A stretch of DNA of 34,094 nt, from the IMG/VR virus record IMGVR_UViG_3300028571_000064, positions 1-34,094 of that record. One strand, 5' to 3'. The notes beneath the pieces were generated by a model. The model did not search any database, was not told the origin of the DNA, and saw only the letters and a list, made by a program, of their open reading frames with translations. Position 1 is the first letter of the stretch. The number at the start of each line of letters is the position of its first letter. The stretch comes from a virus. Positions 20,724 through 29,387 of this stretch are shown in pieces. The position numbers and the translations under genes were made by a program.

Positions 20724-21776
20724 ATGAAAAAGATTTTTGCATTATTTTTCAACATGTTTATCGGGCTTATCATAGCCTCGGTAACAGGAGGCGGTGGCTT
20801 AGCCGCAATGGGTATTGGTACGGGATTATCTCTTATCAAAACGGGAGCGAGTGGCTTAAATATGGCTGTTCAAAAAGAGATTTGGGAAAACGATATCATA
20901 GAGTCCTTATGGGCTGATAACGCATTTTTAAATTTTGCATTCAACGCCGACCAATATGTACTGGCAGGCAAAGTGGTTCACATTCCGCAAGCAGGAACCG
21001 TAGTGGGTGTAGAGACTAACCGAACTAGTTTACCAGCCACCGTAACCAGTAGAACTGATACGGATGTGACTTATGCATTGGATGAAATAACTACTAATCC
21101 AATTAAGATTTCGAATGCCGAATCGGTAGAGTTGAGCTATGACAAACGCCGCTCAGTGTTATCGGATACCACCAACGCTATCAATGAAGCTGCCGCTTTG
21201 GATATTCTTTATAAATGGCATCCTACAGTAGCAGGTCAAATTATCCGCACTACTGGTACAGCTACTTTGAGCCATACGCCAAGTGCAACTGGTAACCGTA
21301 AAGCATTCTGCGTGGCCGATGTAAAAGCCGCACAAAAATTGATGAACAAAAACAAAATGCCTAATGTGGATAGGTATATGTTGATTGACGCTGATATGTA
21401 CGACCAACTTACTGCCGACTTGACCGTAACTCAATATCGTGATTTCTCGTCACAATTGAACGTGGCCGAAGGTGTGGTAGGTAAATTATATGGTTTCAAT
21501 ATCATGATGCGTTCAGAGGTTTCTCGCTATAGCAATGCTGCAACTCCAGTGCCAATAAAATGGATTACTGCAGGAACTGCAACTGATAATGCTGCCGTAA
21601 TTTGCTGGCAAAAAAATGCCGTTGAGCGTGCGCTTGGTACAGTAAACTTTTTTGAGGACATCAAAAATCCAGTTTTTTACGGTGACATTTACTCGGCATT
21701 AGTTCGTTTGGGTGGTCGTATCCGTAGAGCGGATGGATTGGGTGTAATAGCCATTGTACAAACTGCTACAGCATAG
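20724..21776 (+). CDS. Major capsid protein
   Basis: 350 residues right after the protease-scaffold, in the position of Mu T. The body contains VQKEIWENDIIESLWADN, VHIPQAGTVVGVETNRTS, DVKAAQKLMNKNKMPNVDRYMLID and YGDIYSALVRLGGR, typical of HK97-fold capsids in Bacteroidota phages. The first 40 residues are hydrophobic (MKKIFALFFNMFIGLIIAS), like a signal or membrane segment, then Gly-rich. They may be a delta-like region removed by the protease. Length near 310 without it. Confidence 0.8.
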   Translation: MKKIFALFFNMFIGLIIASVTGGGGLAAMGIGTGLSLIKTGASGLNMAVQKEIWENDIIESLWADNAFLNFAFNADQYVLAGKVVHIPQAGTVVGVETNRTSLPATVTSRTDTDVTYALDEITTNPIKISNAESVELSYDKRRSVLSDTTNAINEAAALDILYKWHPTVAGQIIRTTGTATLSHTPSATGNRKAFCVADVKAAQKLMNKNKMPNVDRYMLIDADMYDQLTADLTVTQYRDFSSQLNVAEGVVGKLYGFNIMMRSEVSRYSNAATPVPIKWITAGTATDNAAVICWQKNAVERALGTVNFFEDIKNPVFYGDIYSALVRLGGRIRRADGLGVIAIVQTATA

Positions 21777-21889
21777 GCTAGCTGCTAGTTGATAGTTAAG
21801 AAATAATCCGTGTGTGTTTGATTTTCGGGGGGCGGGCGCTAGATTGCAACCGACCCCGAAATGAAAGCAGCCACAAAACTCCAAAGAAT

Positions 21890-22342
21890 ATGAAACGTAA
21901 AATCAACCTCATTGTAATTCACTGTTCTGCCACACCGGTAGATCATGATTATACGCCTGATCAAATGACGCGTGACCATATGGCCCGCGGGTTCAATAGT
22001 GCCGGTTATCATTTCTATGTTCGCAAAAGCGGCTATGTGGTTCACCTTCGCCCATTGGAAACCATTGGTGCGCATGTGGAAGGCTTTAACGCCAATTCTG
22101 TTGGTATCTGCTATGAAGGCGGAATGACAACAGACGGTAAACCGGCTGACACCAGAACCGTGCAACAAAAGGAAAGTCTTTTACGACTTGTAAATGAGTT
22201 TAGGGGATATTATCCAGGAATAAAAGTTTTAGGACATCGCGATTTATCGCCCGACAAGGACGGCGACGGTGTGGTAGAGCCTAACGAATGGACAAAGAGT
22301 TGTCCGTGCTTTGATGCAAAAAAGGAGTATAAAATAAAATAA
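21890..22342 (+). CDS. N-acetylmuramoyl-L-alanine amidase (endolysin, T7 lysozyme-like)
   Basis: 150 residues from the MKRKINLIVIHCSAT methionine. Zinc-binding His (residue 11 in IHCSAT), His 116 in GHRDLSPD and a Cys near 138-140 (SCPCFD) match Amidase_2/PGRP enzymes. FYVRKSGYVV and GAHVEGFNANSVGICYEGG are family-typical. It cuts the amide bond of peptidoglycan at lysis. No signal peptide, so it needs the holin-like protein downstream. Translation starts 113 bp after the capsid stop. Confidence 0.85.
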   Translation: MKRKINLIVIHCSATPVDHDYTPDQMTRDHMARGFNSAGYHFYVRKSGYVVHLRPLETIGAHVEGFNANSVGICYEGGMTTDGKPADTRTVQQKESLLRLVNEFRGYYPGIKVLGHRDLSPDKDGDGVVEPNEWTKSCPCFDAKKEYKIK

Positions 22343-22343
22343 T

Positions 22344-22784
22344 ATGGAGCCCACATATATTGCTGGCACAACCGATTGGCTTTCTATCGTTAGTTTATTA
22401 CTAAATCTGATATTGGGTAGCGGTTTCATTGTAAGCATAGTAACGCTTAGAGCACAACGAAAACAAGCCGATGCCGTGGCCAAAGGAGCTGAAGCAACCG
22501 CCAAAGGTACGGAGGCACAGGCTGAGACTACGGAGATAGAAAATGTAGATAAGGTAGCGAAAATGTGGCGCGAGTATGCCGAAATATCCGAAACACGCTA
22601 CCAGAATACGATTGGTAAAATGTCTGCTGAAATGACATCCATGAGCTCGCGGATGGGGGAAATGGAATGCACCATTAAAAAGTTGAATTCCACGAATAAT
22701 CAGATTTTAAAAATTTTAAAGGACATCAATCATGACAATCTCGAACAAAAAAAACAAGAAGCGAAAGATATCGCCGGAGCTTAA
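22344..22784 (+). CDS. Holin-like membrane protein
   Basis: 146 residues beginning one base after the amidase stop. A single hydrophobic segment (about 13-36: LSIVSLLLNLILGSGFIVSIVTL) is followed by a long charged helical region (AVAKGAEATAKGTEAQAETTE, then a coiled-coil). Between amidase and spanin-like gene, this is the expected place of a holin. A typical holin tail is less helical, so a role as lysis accessory is also possible. Confidence 0.55.
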   Translation: MEPTYIAGTTDWLSIVSLLLNLILGSGFIVSIVTLRAQRKQADAVAKGAEATAKGTEAQAETTEIENVDKVAKMWREYAEISETRYQNTIGKMSAEMTSMSSRMGEMECTIKKLNSTNNQILKILKDINHDNLEQKKQEAKDIAGA

Positions 22785-22816
22785 TTCAATTGATAATTAA
22801 TAATTAATAATGAACA

Positions 22817-23239
22817 ATGAAGAAATATTTAATTGTATTAATTCTTAGCTCTTTAGTGTTGGGTTTAAACGGATGCAAGCCCCTTGAAAGAACTACAACT
22901 AAAACGGAGTACGTTGAACGGCTTAAATACGACAGTATTTACCTGCAAAAATACGATAGCATTTATGTGGAAAAAGCGGGCGACACGGTTCGGATTGAAA
23001 AGTACAAAACCATTTACAGGGATAAGTTTACGATAAAAAGAGATTCTATATTTAAAACAGACACCATTACAAAGTTGCTGCCGCTAAAAACGGAGGTGAT
23101 AAAGGAAACACCTGTTAAAGGCTTCTTTTGGTGGACTGGATTACTTTTTTGGATAGCACTCACCGCATTTGCGGGCTTTAAATTGGTGACAAAAACACCT
23201 ATTATATCAGGAATTAAAAAGCTTTTAAAAATCAATTAA
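22817..23239 (+). CDS. Unimolecular-spanin-like lipoprotein
   Basis: 140 residues. Signal peptide with lipobox LNGC (Cys at residue 20) and a C-terminal hydrophobic helix at ~102-122 (GFFWWTGLLFWIALTAFAGF), joined by a charged, periplasm-spanning segment rich in YDSIY repeats. An outer-membrane lipoprotein with C-terminal inner-membrane anchor is the architecture of u-spanins (such as phage T1 gp11), which join the membranes at the last lysis step. It follows the amidase and holin-like genes. Confidence 0.65.
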   Translation: MKKYLIVLILSSLVLGLNGCKPLERTTTKTEYVERLKYDSIYLQKYDSIYVEKAGDTVRIEKYKTIYRDKFTIKRDSIFKTDTITKLLPLKTEVIKETPVKGFFWWTGLLFWIALTAFAGFKLVTKTPIISGIKKLLKIN

Positions 23240-23249
23240 ATTACATATT

Positions 23250-23747
23250 ATGGCTGAAAGAAGAATATTAGCAGTAAACAAAATTGAAATCGGTGCTATT
23301 GCGGCTGATGGTGATGTATCTGCGGCTTTTGCTACTGCAGGAAGTATTTACAAAGATACGGCGGACTTTAACCAGGCGGCAGATGCGGACATTGAACACT
23401 ACTGCGAAGAGAGTGACGATCCGATGGAAGTTGTTCCGGGTGCAAAGAAATCGACGGTTAAGTGGGCTATCACTGATTTTTCTCCTAGCGTATTGCTTGG
23501 CTTATTTGGCGGTGCGGTTACAGGTGTAGCTCCTGATGATTCGTGGACTGCTCCCGCTACTACCGAGATTATCGAAAAATCGGTAAAGATTACTCCTAAA
23601 GTAGGTTCTGTACTTACTTTTCCACGTGTGAGCTTGAAATGTACCATCAACTACAAGTTAGCAAAATCGGGCATCGCCCAGGTAATGATTGAAGGTCGTA
23701 TTTTGACCCCAACCAAAGCGGGTGTGAAATCGATTAAGATTGGATAG
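23250..23747 (+). CDS. Major tail tube protein
   Basis: 165 residues, rich in beta strands and Ala/Val (AERRILAVNKIEIGAIAADG, KSTVKWAITDFSPSVLLGLFGG, RVSLKCTINYKLAK). Size and position upstream of tail chaperones and a tape measure support tail tube identity in a siphovirus-like tail. No direct family signature recalled; assigned from order and content. Confidence 0.6.
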   Translation: MAERRILAVNKIEIGAIAADGDVSAAFATAGSIYKDTADFNQAADADIEHYCEESDDPMEVVPGAKKSTVKWAITDFSPSVLLGLFGGAVTGVAPDDSWTAPATTEIIEKSVKITPKVGSVLTFPRVSLKCTINYKLAKSGIAQVMIEGRILTPTKAGVKSIKIG

Positions 23748-23757
23748 AAATTAATAC

Positions 23758-23787
23758 GTAGATACGTGCCACATGGCGCGTATCTAC
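23758..23787. repeat. Palindrome GTAGATACGTGCC...
   Basis: A 30-bp nearly perfect palindrome with arms GTAGATACG and CGTATCTAC around a GC-rich centre. Another copy, a perfect palindrome, is at 24562-24591. Two ACAGAATCGGAATTCTGT palindromes follow (23799-23820 and 23834-23855). Confidence 0.8.
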
Positions 23788-23798
23788 AATTAAACCGT

Positions 23799-23855
23799 TG
23801 ACAGAATCGGAATTCTGTCATCCCTTAAACCGCAGACAGAATCGGAATTCTGTCA
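23799..23855. repeat. Pair of ACAGAATCGGAATTCTGT palindromes
   Basis: TGACAGAATCGGAATTCTGT at 23799 and AGACAGAATCGGAATTCTGT at 23834 lie directly before the tail chaperone gene. Each is a near palindrome around ATCGGAAT. Related to the AGTTGGAACT palindromes at 18971-19018 by two substitutions in each arm. Confidence 0.8.
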
Positions 23856-23861
23856 TCCAAT

Positions 23862-24353
23862 ATGAATACAGAACAAGCTGCCGCCATGGCATTGCTAGAC
23901 AGAGGCGCAGGATTTTATATACCAGCGCCTTTTTTATACCGAATTTTCGGTAAAAAGAAAATACAAATTGTAGTACGAAGGTTACGGCTGGGCACACTGC
24001 TATACCTTACGGAGCTTCCACCATCGCCACTGGTAGATGTTCCGGATGCATTATCTAAAAAGATAAAAGATACCGGGGCGGAGGTGATGGCTGTTGACCT
24101 GAAGTACATAGTGGAAAATATGACAACGGTTTGTCGGGTTATTGCGGCCTGTTTGCTGAACTCCAAGCTGAAAATTAAATTATTCCGTAAACCACTGGGG
24201 CGATATTTGAAAAATAAACTCACTGCCGACCAATTGCAGGAACTTACGATGTGGCTATTTGTGTATGGGAGGGTTGAAAGTTTTACGAATACTATCAAGT
24301 TTATACAGGCGATGCAGATGACGAAGCCGATGAACCTGAGTCCGACGGAGTAA
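23862..24353 (+). CDS. Tail assembly chaperone (gpG-like)
   Basis: 163 residues between tail tube and tape measure genes. The LNTEQAAAMALLDRGAGFYIP start and helical centre (VRRLRLGTLLYLTEL, YIVENMTTVCRVIAACL) resemble phage tail chaperones. The downstream frame in -1 register (24278-24562) continues a conserved second part, as expected of a G/GT pair. TTTT at 24281-24284, where P-site Phe can re-pair one base back, is a possible slip site. Confidence 0.65.
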   Translation: MNTEQAAAMALLDRGAGFYIPAPFLYRIFGKKKIQIVVRRLRLGTLLYLTELPPSPLVDVPDALSKKIKDTGAEVMAVDLKYIVENMTTVCRVIAACLLNSKLKIKLFRKPLGRYLKNKLTADQLQELTMWLFVYGRVESFTNTIKFIQAMQMTKPMNLSPTE

Positions 24354-24562
24354 AGGAGTCACGGAGCGAAAGTTCCCATAGCCTTTATGGAATGATTTGG
24401 AGCATACAGGAGAAAACGGGCTGGACACATGAATATATTTTGTGGAAAGAAAGCTGGTTTAACCTACAAATAAAAATGGCCGATGCACCGCGTACGGTAC
24501 GAGGCAGTAAAACAAAAGAAGTGGAAAGCTCAGATGAACTGGGAGAATTTTTAAATAGCTAG
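24278..24562 (+). CDS. -1 frameshift extension of tail chaperone (gpGT-like part)
   Basis: Open in the -1 frame from 24278 to TAG at 24562, overlapping the previous gene by 76 bp; the stretch GDADDEADEPESDG is an acidic linker, then MIWSIQEKTGWTHEYILWKE (ATG at 24392), typical of the T part of lambda-like tail chaperones. Read-through from residue 141 of the first gene at the TTTT slip would give about 233 residues. Alternatively a separate 56-residue protein starts at 24392. Both precede the tape measure gene, as in siphoviruses. Confidence 0.65.
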   Translation, partial: KFYEYYQVYTGDADDEADEPESDGVKESRSESSHSLYGMIWSIQEKTGWTHEYILWKESWFNLQIKMADAPRTVRGSKTKEVESSDELGEFLNS

Positions 24563-24591
24563 TAGATATGCGCCACGTGGCGCATATCTAC
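24562..24591. repeat. Perfect 30-bp palindrome between chaperone and tape measure
   Basis: GTAGATATGCGCCAC followed by its exact reverse complement. It overlaps the last base of the chaperone stop and precedes the tape measure start by 17 bp. The related copy at 23758 differs at a few bases. Likely an interspersed repeat that can also form an RNA hairpin in the tail operon. Confidence 0.85.
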
Positions 24592-24608
24592 AGCGAAAAA
24601 TCAAAATT

Positions 24609-27600
24609 ATGGAACCTGTAAATATTGACTTTATGCTTGGCGGCAACGTGGAGCAAGAAGCGCCAAAAATAGAGAGCTCGCTGGGCGATATTACCAACGC
24701 CAGCAAGAAAGCCGCTGACGCTGCAAAAGCGGCAGTACAGGAGCAGGTTGCCGTAATTAAACAGATAGAGGCCGACATGGCCAATATCGAAAAGCAAATA
24801 CAGAAGGCCGCTCCCGGTAGCGCCAAGGGCGCACTGGTGGAGGAACTGGGATATGCCAAAAAAGCACTGGCAGAGGAAAAAGCAGCGCTCAATGATGTAA
24901 ACGTATCCATTGAAAAAACCGCTAGCGGACACGTTCGCCTCCGCACTCAGGTGATGGAAGCCAAGGACGCACTTGCCAAAATGGAAATGGCGGGGCTGCG
25001 TGGTACAGCGGAATATAAAGCTCAGGCGCAAGTGCTGGGTGAGCTGAACGACCAAATGGGTGATACCACCGCGCAAGCTAAGGTTTTGGCCGATGATGAA
25101 AAAGGATTCAAAGGCGTAGCTTCCGCAGTAAGTGGCGTGGCTGGAGCCATGAGTGCGGCAGTAGGAGCGGCTGCTTTGTTTGGCGCGGAAAATGAGGACT
25201 TAGTGAAAATACAAACACGTCTTCAGGCAGTAATGGCCATTACAATAGGCATTCAACAGGTGGCTGAGACCTTGAATAAGGATAGTTACTTTTCCCAAAC
25301 ACTTCTAACCGGTGCTAAAGAAATGTATGCAGCCACCAACTTAAAGGTAGCTGCTACGCTAGGTATTTCAAATTTGGCTGCAAAAGCATTGATGGCAACT
25401 CTGACAGTTGGATTAACTATAGCGATAGGAGCAGCTATTTACCTTTGGGATAAATACAGCACGGCGCAACAAAAAACAGCGGATGAGGCAAAAGAATTTG
25501 GAAAGAAAACAGCCCAAGGAATAGGTGAGCCAATGGCAAAAATACAATCGCTGAGCGACCAATGGGATAAGTTGGGCGACAACCTTGTGGATAAAAAGAA
25601 GTTTGTTGACGATAACAAGGATGCATTCAAAGAACTGGGTGTACAAGTGAATAACGTGGCAGATGCCGAAAATCTACTTGTTGCCAATAAAGAAGCCTTT
25701 ATTTTATCATTAATCGCCAAGGCAAAAGCGGCAGCCGGTATGGAACTGGCATCTGAAAAATACAAGCTTGCCATGGAGAAAATGCTGCAAGCCGATAAAC
25801 TAGCCAATACGGTAGATGTATATACCAGTACTGGTGGACAAAGTAATACTGGTGGTGGTACCATGACAAAATCCACAGTAAAAAATAAAACTAAAGAGGA
25901 TTTAAAGAAACAACATGCAGACTTGTTGGCCGAGGGCGATAAGTTTATCCGCGAGTCGGACGAACAGGCAAAGAAAGCAGGTGAGTTACTTTCGGGCGCA
26001 AAAATAGTAAGCTATAAAGACCCCGAAAAAGCCGCCAAAGCTGTCAAGGACAAAGTAGCCAAAGAAGCCTACGACGCTGAAAAAGCATTACAAAAAATGC
26101 TGCTGGAGATAAAAGACCAAACTTCTAAATTGCTCCTGGACCAACAAGTGGATAGCTTGCAAAAAAGGTTGAACGCCATTGATTTGGAAAAACAGCTGGA
26201 GGTTCAAAAAATTGAAGAAAAAGAAGTTGCCATTGTTGAAGCATACAATAAGAGCCGTAAGGGTGAAAAGGGTTTTGTGCCATTATCTACCAACCCGGCA
26301 AATCTATCCGCTTCGCTAACTACTATAGACCCCACGCAAGCCAAAGGAATAGCTGATGCGAACCTTGCACTTGATGCGGCCTATGCAGCGAAGCGGGTAG
26401 ATGCGACAAAAGTGTGGGGTGAAGAACTGACAGCATTGGCGGGCGAGTTTGCCGATGAGCGTGTGCAGATAGAAACTGATTACAATGCTAAAATAAAAGA
26501 CTTAACCGACAAAGGTATGGTTCAAACGGCTGCAATGGCCACGGTGGAACGCAATAAAAAAGTAGGTGAAGTTACAATAGGACTTATTCAGGAAACTGAA
26601 GCGTATAAACTAGCTACCAGTGACCAGCTACAAGTATCAAAGGAAACAACTGAAAAGTTGATAGCAGATATTAAGAAGCGAGTGGCCGCAGAACTGGCAG
26701 CCGGTAAGCTTACTAAAGATCAGGCCAACAAGATGCTTTCTGAGCTCAACAAGGCCGAATATACCGTGCAAAAAACGGATAACCCTTTTGCCGACTTGAT
26801 GGATGGGCTGGAAAAATACAAAAAGGCTAGGGATGAACAAAGTAAGGCAAACAGCGACGTAAGTATTGCCGATTTGGCAAAAATGGAGGATGCTGCCAAC
26901 AAAGCGCAAAAGGCAACAATGGAAGCTTCCGCAGGTGCGCTGCAAGGAATTTCGGCTATTATTAGTCAGGTTACTGGTGAACTCAAAGGATTGACCAGCT
27001 CTGAAAAGAAAACAGTGGATGAGGTTCTTGGGCTTATTAATGGAGCTGCCACGTTGGCGCAAGGGCTTGATACTGATAACCCCGTTGCTATCATTCAAGG
27101 CTCAATAGAATTGATGTTGAATGGATACAAGCTTCTTGATGCTGAGCGCAAAAAACTAGATAAGAAAATTGAGGACAATCAAAACGCAATAGGAGTGCTG
27201 GAAGTTGCTTATGATAAGCTGGGCGTTGCAATTAAAGGCGCCTACGGTACTGATAAAGTAAAATTGATTAAGGAGGAGATTGATAACTTAAAGAAGCGAA
27301 AAACGCTGATTGAAGAGAATATGGCTGCCGAACAGGCAAAAACAAGAAAACCAAAGTGGTACGAATATCTAAGCCCAGCGGCGCTTATAGCCAATGCGCT
27401 AACCAAGGCAGACCCAGAGAAGCTTAAAGAATATCAGGATGCACTTGATGCAATAGCAAAAACAGAGAAGGAGCTTGAAGATAACGCTTTTCTCGAAGCC
27501 CTAACAGGAACATCTGTTTCAAGTGCAATTGATGAGTTTGCAAATGCCTACGCTGATGCCTTTACGAGTGGCGAAGACGCGGCTGCAAAGTCGGCAGAGG

Positions 27601-28070
27601 TTGTAAAAAATATACTCAAAAAGGCGTTGGTTGAAGACTTGAAAAAAGACTTAGATGAACCAATTCAAGCGCTAATGACTATGGTTAAGGAAGCAATGGA
27701 TGATGGAATTCTAACTGAAGCTGAAAAGGCCGCCATTGCCGCAAAAAAGAAAGTAGCTGATGATGCAGCAGCCAGCAACGAACAAATGTTTACCGATCTT
27801 GGGCTTAATGATTCCACAGCCGCCAAAGGTATACAGGGCGATGTAAAAAACATGACTGAAGATACCGGCAGCGCATTGGTAGGGCAAATAACCGCCATGC
27901 GTTTAAACGTAGCTGAAATAGTGGTTAATTATAAGAATTCTGCTGAAATAATGACCAAGCAACTGGCACTACAGCAGCAAATTGCGGATAATACTGCCTT
28001 TTGCCGCAAATTGGAACGGATGGATAATACACTGGAAGATATACGCATTAACGGACTGAAAATAAAATGA
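24609..28070 (+). CDS. Tape measure protein
   Basis: 1153 residues of mostly helical coiled-coil with Ala/Lys/Glu bias (KAADAAKAAVQEQVAVIKQI, KALMATLTVGLTIAIGAAIY membrane-like helix near 260-275). This is the tail length ruler; at ~0.15 nm per residue a tail of roughly 170 nm would follow. Central segments are hydrophobic and probably insert in the host membrane upon DNA ejection. Ends ATGA-overlapping with the next tail gene. Confidence 0.9.
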   Translation: MEPVNIDFMLGGNVEQEAPKIESSLGDITNASKKAADAAKAAVQEQVAVIKQIEADMANIEKQIQKAAPGSAKGALVEELGYAKKALAEEKAALNDVNVSIEKTASGHVRLRTQVMEAKDALAKMEMAGLRGTAEYKAQAQVLGELNDQMGDTTAQAKVLADDEKGFKGVASAVSGVAGAMSAAVGAAALFGAENEDLVKIQTRLQAVMAITIGIQQVAETLNKDSYFSQTLLTGAKEMYAATNLKVAATLGISNLAAKALMATLTVGLTIAIGAAIYLWDKYSTAQQKTADEAKEFGKKTAQGIGEPMAKIQSLSDQWDKLGDNLVDKKKFVDDNKDAFKELGVQVNNVADAENLLVANKEAFILSLIAKAKAAAGMELASEKYKLAMEKMLQADKLANTVDVYTSTGGQSNTGGGTMTKSTVKNKTKEDLKKQHADLLAEGDKFIRESDEQAKKAGELLSGAKIVSYKDPEKAAKAVKDKVAKEAYDAEKALQKMLLEIKDQTSKLLLDQQVDSLQKRLNAIDLEKQLEVQKIEEKEVAIVEAYNKSRKGEKGFVPLSTNPANLSASLTTIDPTQAKGIADANLALDAAYAAKRVDATKVWGEELTALAGEFADERVQIETDYNAKIKDLTDKGMVQTAAMATVERNKKVGEVTIGLIQETEAYKLATSDQLQVSKETTEKLIADIKKRVAAELAAGKLTKDQANKMLSELNKAEYTVQKTDNPFADLMDGLEKYKKARDEQSKANSDVSIADLAKMEDAANKAQKATMEASAGALQGISAIISQVTGELKGLTSSEKKTVDEVLGLINGAATLAQGLDTDNPVAIIQGSIELMLNGYKLLDAERKKLDKKIEDNQNAIGVLEVAYDKLGVAIKGAYGTDKVKLIKEEIDNLKKRKTLIEENMAAEQAKTRKPKWYEYLSPAALIANALTKADPEKLKEYQDALDAIAKTEKELEDNAFLEALTGTSVSSAIDEFANAYADAFTSGEDAAAKSAEVVKNILKKALVEDLKKDLDEPIQALMTMVKEAMDDGILTEAEKAAIAAKKKVADDAAASNEQMFTDLGLNDSTAAKGIQGDVKNMTEDTGSALVGQITAMRLNVAEIVVNYKNSAEIMTKQLALQQQIADNTAFCRKLERMDNTLEDIRINGLKIK

Positions 28071-28606
28071 ACGGACTTTGGACAATTAACGGTATAGATT
28101 TGTATGACGCCTTTGGCGCTTACATACTGAAGGGAAGTTACAATGACTTGTTATCGCCACCCATGCCTCGTAAACGACTGGAACATGAATATATTGATCA
28201 GGACGGCGTGGCTGTAGATACTACTTCGCCACTGACTTATGAGGCTAGGCGTTTTACGCTGAGAGTAGCGTTGAAGGGTATTTCATCAACTCAGTTTTGG
28301 AGTAGGTACAATGCTTTTTTTGGCCTGGTATCAACGCCCGGAAGTTTTCTGCTTTACGTGGCCGACCTTGGAAAAACATTTACACTGCTGTACGAGGGTA
28401 CGGCAAAGGCCGAAAAGCTGACGCCAATAGCTACGGCATCACAGGTATATGCCGTATTTGAAGTGAAGGTGCTGGAGCCGCTAACGGCTACAATAGCGGC
28501 TCCAGCACCCAATACAATTGTGAGTACCGAGGCAGGAACTTATGTATATACGGCAGGGCAAACACCGTTTGAATTTATTGATAATGAACTGTTTTTAAAT
28601 ATATAA
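28067..28606 (+). CDS. Distal tail-like protein
   Basis: 179 residues after the tape measure gene, with the pattern MNGLWTINGIDLYDAFGAYI and RLEHEYIDQDGVAVDTTSP, beta strands and the FTLRVALKGISSTQFWSRYN block. In siphoviruses the gene after the tape measure is the distal tail protein that connects tube and tip. No family signature recalled. Start overlaps the tape measure stop by 4 bp. Confidence 0.5.
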   Translation: MNGLWTINGIDLYDAFGAYILKGSYNDLLSPPMPRKRLEHEYIDQDGVAVDTTSPLTYEARRFTLRVALKGISSTQFWSRYNAFFGLVSTPGSFLLYVADLGKTFTLLYEGTAKAEKLTPIATASQVYAVFEVKVLEPLTATIAAPAPNTIVSTEAGTYVYTAGQTPFEFIDNELFLNI

Positions 28607-28612
28607 ACATAT

Positions 28613-29374
28613 ATGATAAAGATAAAGATATTAACGGAAAATGAACTAAAAACAAGGCCTGAGGCAATACCAAGTGACACGAATGTACTAAGTGAAAAGT
28701 ATGTGGCGGGTGTATTGGAAGCCAAAGCCGACAAGGCCTATCCTGAATTTGAGGGGTCGGCAAGTGTGACATTTAACTCGACTGGCGACCCGAATGGTAA
28801 TTCTGTATTTCGGGTAAATGATAGTTACACGGGGTATGACATAATTAACGTAACGGATGGCGGATATGTAGATCTCAGAGGGGCTTCTGTAGTACGAGTA
28901 CCCACGGCAGTGAACGATAATTCGCCATACCAAAAAATACAGGTAGATAACTTGCTTTCCGGACTAAATATTGGCGCGAAGCTCGAAAGAAATATTTTAG
29001 GGTTTTACATTTATGATACTTTACCACAAGCGGGTAACGATAAAGGTGGTGAGGTTGCATATGAAAATGCGACCAAGTCACTATATGTTTGTTATCTGGC
29101 GGTGGATTCTGGCTTTGGCTGGTATAAAATTAATTCTGCAATGTTAGTTGGCAATCTATATATGTCAAACGTGGATGATTGGTATATCTGTTTGCAAAGC
29201 GATGACAGTACTATTTTGATTAAAAAACTTACTGAAATAGGTACTGGCAGTAATGCTGATAACCCCGATAATGAAACTCTAGCTCAACTTAATGCATTCA
29301 AAAATCAATTTCTTACCACCGAAACAGGTGAATTAATACTAGACATAAACAACAATATTATAACAACTATTTAA
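28613..29374 (+). CDS. Tail tip/fibre-associated protein
   Basis: 253 residues. The start (IKIKILTENELKTRPEAIPS) looks like a short attachment domain, then NTFNSTGD-type beta region (ASVTFNSTGDPNGNSVFRVN) and YDTLPQAGNDKGGEVAYENA, a layout of small structural fibre proteins. The C-terminus LILDINNNIITTI is hydrophobic beta. Six bp after the distal tail-like gene. Exact role unknown. Confidence 0.5.
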   Translation: MIKIKILTENELKTRPEAIPSDTNVLSEKYVAGVLEAKADKAYPEFEGSASVTFNSTGDPNGNSVFRVNDSYTGYDIINVTDGGYVDLRGASVVRVPTAVNDNSPYQKIQVDNLLSGLNIGAKLERNILGFYIYDTLPQAGNDKGGEVAYENATKSLYVCYLAVDSGFGWYKINSAMLVGNLYMSNVDDWYICLQSDDSTILIKKLTEIGTGSNADNPDNETLAQLNAFKNQFLTTETGELILDINNNIITTI

Positions 29375-29387
29375 AATCAAAAAAAAC

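Noticed and set aside
24551-25076. Leftward frames opposite the tape measure gene
   Set aside because: Same-DNA shadows of a strongly coding frame with Ala/Lys codon bias; compositions are those of antisense frames.
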